From NCBI RefSeq assembly GCF_025399795.1, contig NZ_JAODTZ010000034.1:45873-109872 (forward strand): a stretch of 64,000 nt of DNA, read 5' to 3'. The notes beneath the pieces are model-generated. The model ran no database searches. It was not told where the DNA came from and worked only from the letters and a program-made list of their open reading frames with translations. Positions 24,484 to 31,241 of this stretch are shown one piece after another. Position 1 is the stretch's first letter; the number at the start of each line of letters is the position of its first letter. A program made the translations under genes and the position numbers. The DNA is from Streptomyces rhizosphaerihabitans. GTDB taxonomy: Bacteria > Actinomycetota > Actinomycetes > Streptomycetales > Streptomycetaceae.

Positions 24484-26439
24484 ATGGCGTACCGGCCCTC
24501 GAAGAAGACGAAGAAGACGGTGCTCGGCATCGCGGGAATCGCCGTCCTCGCGGGACTCAACGCCCCGGCGGCGCTCGGCTTCGCCGGTGAGAAGTACTAC
24601 GAGTACAAGATCTCCCAGCCCGCCTACCAGGCGAAGTACGGCTCCTGGAGCCGGATCGACATCCCCGCGAAGTACCGCACCAACGCGATCCACGCGGCCC
24701 TGCTGCACACCGGGAAGGTGCTCATCGTCGCCGGGTCGGGCAACGAGCAGAAGAAGTTCGACAAGGGGTCCTTCGACACGATCCTGTGGGATCCGAGGAC
24801 GGACACCTTCAAGAAGGTCCCCACCCCGGACGACTTCTTCTGCTCCGGACACGCACAGCTCCCCGACGGCAGAATGCTCGTGGCCGGCGGCACCGCCCGC
24901 TATGAGCGGCTGGAAGGCGAGGTCGTACGGGCCGGCGGCGGCATGCGCGTCAAGAACGAGAACCCCGACAAGGCCATCGTCCTCAAGAAGGGCACCGTCT
25001 TCCGCTCACCGGCCGGCGTCGACTACGTCAGCAGGGTCGACGTGACGGTCCCCAGGGCCGGCCGGAACCAGATCATCACGTACGACAGGGCCGGCGTCAT
25101 GCAGCCCTGGAAGACCGAGGTCACGGCCGGCGAGGCCCGTGTCTTCGTGGAGGCCGAGGAGAAGGGACCGGGGTCGGTCACCGACCGGCAGGCCCAGTAC
25201 GAGATCGTCGGCCTGCGCGGCGAGGACGCCCGCAACACGTACGGCCTCTCGGAGAAGATCACGCTGGAGAAGCAGGACTTCCAGGGCATCAGGGCCGCCT
25301 ACGAGTTCGACCCGAAGGCCGAGAAGTACATCCCCGTCGACCCGATGGACAAGGCCCGCTGGTACCCGACCCTCGTGGGACTCGACGACGGGCGGGTCCT
25401 CGCCGTCTCCGGCCTCGACGACGTCGGGGTCATCGACCCCGGCGACAACGAGATCTACGACCCGAGGACGAAGAAGTGGAGCCCCGGCCCGCAGCGCTAC
25501 TTCCCCACCTACCCGGCCCTCTTCCTCACCAAGGGCGGCAAACTCTTCTACCCGGCCTCCAACGCCGGATACGGACCTGCCGACCGGGGCCGCGAGCCGG
25601 GCCTGTGGGACCTGCGCACCAACACGTTCCAGAAGGTGCCCGGTCTGCGGGACGCCGACCGGACGGAGACCTCCGCCTCGCTCCTGCTCCCGCCCGCCCA
25701 GGACCAGAAGGTGATGATCCTCGGCGGCGGAGGCGTCGGCGAGTCCGGGAAGTCCACCGCCCGCACCGCCGTCGTCGACCTCAAGAAGGACAGCCCGGCC
25801 TTCCAGGACGGCCCCGACCTTCCCCAGGGCACGCGCTATCTGAACAGCGTGATCATGCCGGACGACTCCGTCTTCACCACCAACGGCTCCAAGGACTACC
25901 GCGGCCGCGGCGCCAGCAACATCCTCAAGGCGCAGTTCTACGATCCCAAGGCCAACGCCTTCCACGAGGCCGCGTCCCCGAGCGTGGGCCGCAACTACCA
26001 CTCCGAGGCGCTGCTCCTGCCCGACGGCCGCGTCGCCACCTTCGGCTCCGACCCGCTCTTCGACGACCGGCGGAACACCGAACTGGGCCACTTCGAACAG
26101 CGCATGGAGGTCTTCACCCCGCCCGCCCTGCACCGGAACGGCAAGAACCGTCCGGCGCTGGGCCACGGCCCCGAGGAACTCGACGGGAACCACCGGGCGA
26201 CGTTCGCCACCGACCACCCGGAACGGGTCGTCAAGGCCCGGCTGATGCGCCCCAGCGCCGTCACCCACACCACGGACGTCGAGCAGCGGTCGATCGAACT
26301 GGGGCTCACGAAGACCGCGGACTCGGTCACCGTCGACGTACCGAGGGACCCGTCGCTGGTGCCGCCCGGCTGGTACATGCTCTTCGTGACGGACGGTCAG
26401 GGCACGCCGTCCGAGGCGAAATGGATCCAGGTCAGGTGA
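24484..26439 (+). CDS. glxA: GlxA, galactose-oxidase-like copper radical oxidase
   Basis: A 651-residue protein with an N-terminal Lys-rich stretch and a single hydrophobic anchor (about 12-34), followed by a kelch beta-propeller. Copper-radical residues can be placed: Cys120 in FFCSGHAQLPDGRM and Tyr294 in DKARWYPTL (the thioether pair, next to Trp293), Tyr505-His506 in RNYHSEALLLPDGRV, and His595 in SAVTHTTDVEQ. GlxA oxidises glycan termini and is needed for deposition of the CslA polymer and for pellet morphology. AGGAGG precedes ATG 24484. The 3' end overlaps the convergent cellulase gene by 8 bp. Confidence 0.94.
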   Translation: MAYRPSKKTKKTVLGIAGIAVLAGLNAPAALGFAGEKYYEYKISQPAYQAKYGSWSRIDIPAKYRTNAIHAALLHTGKVLIVAGSGNEQKKFDKGSFDTILWDPRTDTFKKVPTPDDFFCSGHAQLPDGRMLVAGGTARYERLEGEVVRAGGGMRVKNENPDKAIVLKKGTVFRSPAGVDYVSRVDVTVPRAGRNQIITYDRAGVMQPWKTEVTAGEARVFVEAEEKGPGSVTDRQAQYEIVGLRGEDARNTYGLSEKITLEKQDFQGIRAAYEFDPKAEKYIPVDPMDKARWYPTLVGLDDGRVLAVSGLDDVGVIDPGDNEIYDPRTKKWSPGPQRYFPTYPALFLTKGGKLFYPASNAGYGPADRGREPGLWDLRTNTFQKVPGLRDADRTETSASLLLPPAQDQKVMILGGGGVGESGKSTARTAVVDLKKDSPAFQDGPDLPQGTRYLNSVIMPDDSVFTTNGSKDYRGRGASNILKAQFYDPKANAFHEAASPSVGRNYHSEALLLPDGRVATFGSDPLFDDRRNTELGHFEQRMEVFTPPALHRNGKNRPALGHGPEELDGNHRATFATDHPERVVKARLMRPSAVTHTTDVEQRSIELGLTKTADSVTVDVPRDPSLVPPGWYMLFVTDGQGTPSEAKWIQVR

Positions 26440-27424
26440 CGGAGTTGCGTGCCAGTTCCAGGGCGTAGTCCGGCCACCACCGCCCGGCCGCCGGTCCGCC
26501 CCCGCATTCTCCGTCCGACTCGCCCGGCCGCTTGATCCACAGGTAGGCGTCGAGGGCGGGTTCACCGGTGGCCGTGGTCGGCGGAGTGCCCAGTGCCCGG
26601 CCCGGCGGATTGCACCAGACCCCCTCCAGCGGGCCGTTGCCGTTGCGGCTGGTGTCGACGACGAAATGCTTCCCGCCGAGCCGGTCGGAGAGGCGGACCC
26701 CGTACTGCTTGGCGGCTTCGTTCGTCTGGAAGTTGGAGACGTTGAGCGAGAAGCCGTCGGCGTTCGCGATGCCCGCGCGCTCCAGGGGCTCGACCAGTTC
26801 TCCGGAATCGAGGATCCAGGCGGGGTTCCCGGCGTCCAGGTACACCTTGGTGCGCGGCTGGCGCTTCAGCCGCACGATCGCCTCGTTCAGCAGCCGCTCG
26901 CGCTCGTCCTGGTACTCGCCGGGCGTGCAGCCGTCCACGATGTGCGCGAGCGCGTCCGGTTCCAGGACCACCAGGGCCCGGCCGTCGCCGAGGGCGTCGG
27001 CGAACCGGTCGATCCACCGCCGGTAGGCGTCCGCGTCCGCCGCCCCGCCCGCCGAGTGCTGGCCGCAGTCCCGGTGCGGGATGTCGTACGCCACGAACAG
27101 CGCCGTCCGTCCTTCCCGCGTCGCGGACGCGGTCGCCGAGCGCACCGCCGGGCCGGGGTCGAGCTCGCCGGCCGGCCACAGGGCTACGGGCTGGTCCGCG
27201 ATCCGCTTCAGCAGCAGGGCGTCCCGGGTGCGGCCCTGCTGCCGCCACAGCTCGATCTGCCGGGCCGCCGGGCCGGCCGGGTCCACCCAGAAGGGGGAGC
27301 GGGCGGCGGGGCCCGCCTGTTTCGAGGCGGCACCGGCGACGGAGGCCTCGCCGACCTCGGGCGCGCAGCCCGCCATGAGCCCGAGCACCGTGAGAGCCGC
27401 GAGGGCGTGGATCAGCCGGGGCAT
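26432..27424 (-). CDS. GH6 endoglucanase/cellulase lipoprotein (CslZ-like)
   Basis: A 330-residue protein with a lipoprotein signal (ALTVLGLMAGC, lipobox LMAGC at about residue 20). The GH6 domain shows FWVDPAGPAARQIELW, VAYDIPHRDCGQHSAGG, VVLEPDALAH, KVYLDAGNPAWI, VVDTSRNGNGP, WCNPPGRALG and YLWIKRPGESDGEC. No carbohydrate-binding module is present. It lies tail-to-tail with cslA-glxA, as a polymer-trimming hydrolase would. The S. coelicolor cluster also has a cellulase beside glxA. ATG 27424 follows GGGAG. Confidence 0.92.
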   Translation of the reverse strand: MPRLIHALAALTVLGLMAGCAPEVGEASVAGAASKQAGPAARSPFWVDPAGPAARQIELWRQQGRTRDALLLKRIADQPVALWPAGELDPGPAVRSATASATREGRTALFVAYDIPHRDCGQHSAGGAADADAYRRWIDRFADALGDGRALVVLEPDALAHIVDGCTPGEYQDERERLLNEAIVRLKRQPRTKVYLDAGNPAWILDSGELVEPLERAGIANADGFSLNVSNFQTNEAAKQYGVRLSDRLGGKHFVVDTSRNGNGPLEGVWCNPPGRALGTPPTTATGEPALDAYLWIKRPGESDGECGGGPAAGRWWPDYALELARNSVT

Positions 27425-27442
27425 GCTGCTCCCTTGCGCGAA

Positions 27443-27459
27443 GGTGACGACAAGTCACC
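27443..27459 (-). promoter_or_regulatory. Dyad upstream of GH6 gene
   Basis: GGTGACGACAAGTCACC: 6-bp perfect arms, 5-nt spacer, 19 nt before the cellulase start. It could be an operator or a leader hairpin. It does not match the CebR consensus. Confidence 0.35.
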
Positions 27460-27527
27460 AATCGTTGCACAAGGGGGCATATCGACAGGGAAGCGGCGTG
27501 GCGTGATGTACGCCCCCGGCCCCCGGG

Positions 27528-28511
27528 TCAGTCGCCGCCCGACGCCAGCGCGATCCCGAGCGGTGTCCGCTCGTACAGCACCTGGTGCCCGTACCGGCGT
27601 GAGACGAGCAGGCCCGCGTCGCGCAGGGCGGCGAGATGCGCGGAGACCGACGACGGCGCGAGGCGCAGCCGGTGGGCGAGGGCCGTCGTGCCGGCCGGTT
27701 CGTCGAGCGCGGTGAGCACGGCGGCCCGGCCGCGCCCGAGGAGTCGTACGAGCGCGTCGGGCGTACGGTCCGTCGGCTCGGCCCACAGGCCGCCGATGCC
27801 GCGCGCGGGGTAGACGAGGGTCGCCTGCCAGGGGGGTTCGAAGCCGCTGATCACGTCCGGCCAGGAGAAGACGCTCGGCATGAGGACCAGGCCCTGTCCG
27901 GCCAGGTGCCGTTCGTGCCGGCCTCCGACCTCGACGGTCAGGGTGTGCGAGCGCCAGCCGAACCGGCGGTCGATCTCCGGGAGGAGACCGCCGAGGCCGA
28001 CCTCGGCGAGCCGCCGTGAATGGAAGGCGACGTCGGCCTCCAGCAGGGCGCGCAGCCGTGGCCAGTCCGGTGCTACGAGGGTGTGCCAGGCCTGTTCCAG
28101 CAGGCCGGTGAGTTCGCGCACCATGCGGGCCGGGTCGGCCAGCAGGGCCCGGCCGCGCGGCGAGGCGAGGGCGCCAGGGGTCGCGGCGAGTGAACGCGCG
28201 CTCTCCTCGCGGGCCACGTCTGGGTCGGCCGCGCGGATCGCGGCGAGCTCCTCCTCGAAGCTCGCCGCCGGGCCCAGCGGCGGCGGGCCGAGCCAGTCGG
28301 GGGAGTAGCCCCGTTGCGGCATCAGCAGCCACAGCGGGGCGAGGTCGAGTCCGGCGGCCGCCGCGCGCATACGGCGCAGCCAGTGCGCGTGATAGCCGTG
28401 CCGCGAGGGCCGGTTGAGCGTGCGCACCGCCTCCTGCGTCTCCCACAGCGGCGACACCGCGAACCGGCAGTTGAGGAGGTCGTCCTCCCCGAAGTGCAGC
28501 AGTGACGGCAT
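27528..28511 (-). CDS. ArsR-type winged-helix regulator with large N-terminal domain
   Basis: A 327-residue protein. The C-terminal 80 residues are an ArsR-like HTH (LGRGRAAVLTALDEPAGTTALAHRLRLAPSSVSAHLAALRDAGLLVSRRYGHQVLYERT). About 240 residues in front (DDLLNCRFAVSPLWETQEAVRTL...) are typical of a common Streptomyces DUF5937-type regulator family that sits beside MFS exporters. No Cys metal site is seen in the HTH. It is divergent from the MFS gene at 28585 and the 73-bp gap contains a dyad (28529-28544). Confidence 0.9.
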   Translation of the reverse strand: MPSLLHFGEDDLLNCRFAVSPLWETQEAVRTLNRPSRHGYHAHWLRRMRAAAAGLDLAPLWLLMPQRGYSPDWLGPPPLGPAASFEEELAAIRAADPDVAREESARSLAATPGALASPRGRALLADPARMVRELTGLLEQAWHTLVAPDWPRLRALLEADVAFHSRRLAEVGLGGLLPEIDRRFGWRSHTLTVEVGGRHERHLAGQGLVLMPSVFSWPDVISGFEPPWQATLVYPARGIGGLWAEPTDRTPDALVRLLGRGRAAVLTALDEPAGTTALAHRLRLAPSSVSAHLAALRDAGLLVSRRYGHQVLYERTPLGIALASGGD

Positions 28512-28528
28512 GACACGACCCCAGAAGA

Positions 28529-28544
28529 TTCGGCTGACGCCGAA
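28529..28544. promoter_or_regulatory. Candidate operator between ArsR regulator and MFS gene
   Basis: TTCGGCTGACGCCGAA has 6-bp perfect arms around TGAC and lies in the centre of the divergent intergenic region. This is the expected place for autoregulation and pump control. Confidence 0.5.
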
Positions 28545-28584
28545 ACTCTACGGGTCCGGAGCGGGTCCGGGCACGCTGTCGCCC

Positions 28585-30051
28585 ATGCCGGAAGCAGAGA
28601 CGAAGGGCACGGCGACCGTGCCCGTACCGACGAGCACCGCGGACAAGACCGCGACGAGCACCGCGGACAAGACCGCGACGCCCGCCACGGAGAACACCGA
28701 GACGCCCGCCCCGGACGGCAAAGCGATGCCCGCCCCGGCGTACACCGTGACGAGCACCGCGACGCCGGCCGCGGAGGGCGCCGCGGAGACTGAGCCGGGG
28801 AGCATCCCGAGCGCCTCGAAAGATGTCCCGGAAACCGTCCCCGCGCGCACCGGGTACGGTCCCGTGTTCGCCGTGCCCGAGTTCCGCGCCGTCTTCGCCG
28901 CGCACGCGTTCTCGCTGCTCGGACTCGTCGTCAGTGAGATCGCGCTCTCCGTCCTCGTCTACGACCTGACGGGCTCTCCGCTGCTGAGCGCCCTGACGTT
29001 CGCGCTCGGCTTTCTGCCCTATCTGATCGGCGGGACCCTGCTCGCGGGCATCGCGGACCGCTTCCCGGCCCGCCGGGTCCTGGTGGTGTGCGATCTGGTG
29101 TGCGCGGGATGCGTGGCCGTGATGGTGCTGCCGGGCGCGCCCATCGCGGTGCTGCTCACGATGCGGGCCGCGCTCGCCCTGGTCGCCCCGGTGTTCCAGG
29201 GAACGCGGACGGCGACCCTCGCGGACGTCCTCGGCGACGGGGAGCTGTTCGTGCTCGGCCGTTCCCTGCTGCGGATCCTCTCGCAGAGCGCGCTGCTGGC
29301 CGGGTTCGGGACCGGCGGCCTGCTGCTCACCGTCGTGTCCCCGCGCCACGCGCTCCTCGTCACGGTCTGCACCTTCCTCGTCTCCGCCGTGCTGCTGCGG
29401 TTCGGCACCCGGCGGCGGCCCGCGCGGGCGCACGGGGGGCAGGCACTCGTGCGGGACTCCCTGCGTGGTGCCCGTCAGGTGCTCGCCGACCGCCGGATCC
29501 TCGTGCTGCTCCTGCTGTTCTGGGCGCCGTCGATGTTCGTCGTCGCGCCGGAGGCGCTGGCGGCGCCGTACGCCGAGGGGCTCGGGGCCGGTACGGCCGG
29601 GCTCGGTCTGCTGATGTGCGCGCTGCCCGTCGGCACGATCGCGGGGGAGCTGTTCGCGGGGTCGCGGCTGCGGCCGGCCACCCGGAACCGGCTCACGCTC
29701 CCGCTGGTCTGCGTCACGCTGCTGCCCTACGCCGGCTACGCGCTGCGGCCCGGTCTCGGCTGGTCGCTGGTCCTGCTGGTGCTCGCGGGCGCCGGATCGG
29801 CGTACACCCTCGGCCTGGACCAGTGGTTCGTGCGGGCGGTGCCGGACGAACTGCTCGGGCGCGCCATGACGTTGAACACGGCCGGGCTGATGACCGTTCA
29901 GGGCGTCGGAATGGCACTGTCGGGGGTGGTGGCGGAGTTCGCCGGGGTGCGGGCGACGGTCGTGGGCGCGAGCGTGCTGGGGACCGTGGTCTGCGCGGGC
30001 CTGGCGGTCGCGGCTCGGCGGACCGAACACGGCGGGGCACGGGGCGAGTAG
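28585..30051 (+). CDS. MFS transporter with Thr/Ala/Pro-rich N-terminal extension
   Basis: A 488-residue 12-helix MFS protein. The transporter domain begins at FAVPEFRAVFAAHAFSLLG (about residue 95), with the loop motif GIADRFPARRVLVVCDLV. The first 90 residues are hydrophilic and repetitive (STADKTAT twice, then TPATENTETPAPD), unusual for MFS proteins. ATG 28585 is the most economical start. Divergent from the ArsR-type regulator, so it is the probable regulated efflux pump. Substrate unknown. Confidence 0.88.
   Translation: MPEAETKGTATVPVPTSTADKTATSTADKTATPATENTETPAPDGKAMPAPAYTVTSTATPAAEGAAETEPGSIPSASKDVPETVPARTGYGPVFAVPEFRAVFAAHAFSLLGLVVSEIALSVLVYDLTGSPLLSALTFALGFLPYLIGGTLLAGIADRFPARRVLVVCDLVCAGCVAVMVLPGAPIAVLLTMRAALALVAPVFQGTRTATLADVLGDGELFVLGRSLLRILSQSALLAGFGTGGLLLTVVSPRHALLVTVCTFLVSAVLLRFGTRRRPARAHGGQALVRDSLRGARQVLADRRILVLLLLFWAPSMFVVAPEALAAPYAEGLGAGTAGLGLLMCALPVGTIAGELFAGSRLRPATRNRLTLPLVCVTLLPYAGYALRPGLGWSLVLLVLAGAGSAYTLGLDQWFVRAVPDELLGRAMTLNTAGLMTVQGVGMALSGVVAEFAGVRATVVGASVLGTVVCAGLAVAARRTEHGGARGE
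28629..28676 (+). repeat. 24-bp in-frame tandem duplication in MFS N-terminus
   Basis: The 24-bp unit starting GACGAGCACCGCGGACAAG occurs twice without mismatch (28629-28652, 28653-28676) and encodes the doubled TSTADKTA segment. Confidence 0.9.
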
Positions 30052-30186
30052 AGAGGCGGGGGAGAGACGCGGACGGCCGGTGGATCCGGCCGGTCGACGG
30101 GGCCCGGAACCCGGCCGCCGTGGGGGCGCATACCGAAACGCGAGACGGGGCTGACCACGATGTGACCGGCCGGTAAGGTCTTTGGC

Positions 30187-30696
30187 GTGCCGAAGCCGCT
30201 CAGTCTTGCCTTCGATCCCATCGCCCGCGCCGACGAACACTGGCAGCAGCGCTGGGGTTCCGTCCCGTCCATGGCCGCGATCACCTCGATCATGCGCGCG
30301 CACCAGATCCTGCTGGCCGAGGTGGACGCGGTCGTCAGGCCGTACGGACTGACCTTCGCGCGCTACGAGGCGCTGGTGCTCCTCACCTTCTCCAAGGCGG
30401 GCGAGCTGCCGATGTCCAAGATCGGCGAGCGGCTCATGGTGCATCCGACGTCCGTCACCAACACGGTGGACCGGCTGGTGCGGTCCGGGCTCGTCGACAA
30501 GCGCCCGAACCCGAACGACGGGCGGGGCACCCTCGCCTCCATCACGGACAAGGGACGCGAGGTCTGCGACGCGGCCACCCGCGACCTGATGGCGATGGAC
30601 TTCGGGCTCGGGGTCTACGACGCCGAGGAGTGCGCGGAGATCTTCGCGATGCTGCGGCCGCTGCGGGTCGCCGCGCACGACTTCGACGACGAGTAG
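30187..30696 (+). CDS. MarR-family transcriptional regulator
   Basis: A 169-residue winged-helix protein: WGSVPSMAAITSIMRAHQILLAEVDAVVRPYGLTFARYEALVLL, MSKIGERLMVHPTSVTNTVDRLVRSGLVDKR and the wing NPNDGRGTLASITDKG. GTG 30187 follows AAGGTC. It is transcribed in the same direction as the DUF3817 gene and icmA but has its own gap. The end of the gene (codons for FDDE and the stop) is embedded in a 15-bp tandem repeat. Ligand and targets are unknown. Confidence 0.9.
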   Translation: MPKPLSLAFDPIARADEHWQQRWGSVPSMAAITSIMRAHQILLAEVDAVVRPYGLTFARYEALVLLTFSKAGELPMSKIGERLMVHPTSVTNTVDRLVRSGLVDKRPNPNDGRGTLASITDKGREVCDAATRDLMAMDFGLGVYDAEECAEIFAMLRPLRVAAHDFDDE

Positions 30697-30759
30697 TCCG
30701 ACGACGAGCAGTCCGACGACGAGTGGTCCGGTGGCGGGCGGTCCGGCGGCGGGCGGAGC
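30685..30759. repeat. 15-bp tandem repeats spanning the MarR stop codon
   Basis: GACGACGAGnnGTCC occurs three times in a row, then two diverged units (GGTGGCGGGCGGTCC and GGCGGCGGGCGGAGC). The first unit contains the stop codon, so the gene end itself has been amplified. Confidence 0.85.
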
Positions 30760-30792
30760 GTGCCGGGGTGGGCGGCGAGGCGTGGGGGCGCG

Positions 30793-30822
30793 TGAAGATC
30801 GCGCAAAAAGGGTGGTTACCCT
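30793..30822 (+). promoter_or_regulatory. Candidate promoter giving a leaderless DUF3817 transcript
   Basis: TGAAGA (30793-30798), an 18-bp spacer and TACCCT (30817-30822) lie 6 nt before the ATG at 30829. No ribosome site is present, which fits leaderless initiation. Confidence 0.4.
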
Positions 30823-30828
30823 CGTGCC

Positions 30829-31167
30829 ATGAAGAAGAGCGTGTTGACCCGCTACCGCGTGATGGCCTACGTCACCGGCGTGCTGCTGGTTCTGCTGTGC
30901 CTCAGCATGATCGCCAAGTACGGCCTGGGCGTCGACGGGGCCGCGGACTTCACCCGTGTCGTCGCCATCGCGCACGGCTGGCTGTACGTCGTCTACCTGA
31001 TCTTCGCCTTCGACCTGGGGTCCAAGGCGAAGTGGCCGGTCGGCAAGCAGCTCTGGGTGCTGCTGGCGGGCACGATTCCCACGGCCGCCTTCTTCGTGGA
31101 GCGCCGCATCAGCCACGAGCTGGAGTCGCAGGTCACGGAGGCTTCCCCCGAGGCTGTCAAGGCCTGA
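30829..31167 (+). CDS. DUF3817 small membrane protein (second copy)
   Basis: A 112-residue protein with three membrane helices (YVTGVLLVLLCLSMIAKY, IAHGWLYVVYLIFAFDLG, LWVLLAGTIPTAAFFVE) ending VERRISHELES. It is paralogous to the protein at 21694 and keeps the HGWLYVVYL and FFxER signatures. Role unknown. A terminator follows at once. Confidence 0.9.
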   Translation: MKKSVLTRYRVMAYVTGVLLVLLCLSMIAKYGLGVDGAADFTRVVAIAHGWLYVVYLIFAFDLGSKAKWPVGKQLWVLLAGTIPTAAFFVERRISHELESQVTEASPEAVKA

Positions 31168-31172
31168 TCCGC

Positions 31173-31200
31173 ACCGCCGTACGGGACCGTACGGCGGTTT
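31173..31200 (+). terminator. Hairpin terminator after DUF3817 gene
   Basis: ACCGCCGTACGG and CCGTACGGCGGT are exact complements with a 2-nt centre (so 10-11 bp form), followed by TTTG, 5 nt past the stop. Confidence 0.8.
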
Positions 31201-31204
31201 GCCA

Positions 31205-31234
31205 TCGACATTTACTAGGACGTCCTAGTAAATT
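31205..31234 (+). promoter_or_regulatory. icmA promoter
   Basis: TCGACA (31205-31210), an 18-bp spacer and TAAATT (31229-31234) lie 7 nt before the icmA ATG (31242), implying a leaderless or near-leaderless mRNA. The whole spacer is occupied by a palindrome. Confidence 0.6.
31211..31232. promoter_or_regulatory. 22-bp perfect palindromic operator in the icmA promoter
   Basis: TTTACTAGGAC and its exact reverse complement abut without spacer. The site fills the -35/-10 spacer and overlaps the -10, so a bound dimer would control icmA directly. No regulator gene is adjacent on the same side; a TetR gene lies downstream at 33304. Confidence 0.75.
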
Positions 31235-31241
31235 CGAGGGT

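Noticed and set aside
22447..24852. An 801-codon frame antisense to cslA
   Set aside because: High-GC shadow; the plus strand encodes all GT2 motifs, and the antisense translation has no recognisable domain.
27443..27459. Considered as a CebR operator for the cellulase
   Set aside because: The dyad GGTGAC-GACAA-GTCACC does not match TGGGAGCGCTCCCA; kept only as an unassigned dyad.
27412..31116. A 1234-codon minus-strand frame crossing an MFS gene, a MarR gene and a DUF3817 gene
   Set aside because: It overlaps several well-supported genes on both strands, and its translation is Arg/Gly/His/Gln-rich without domains.
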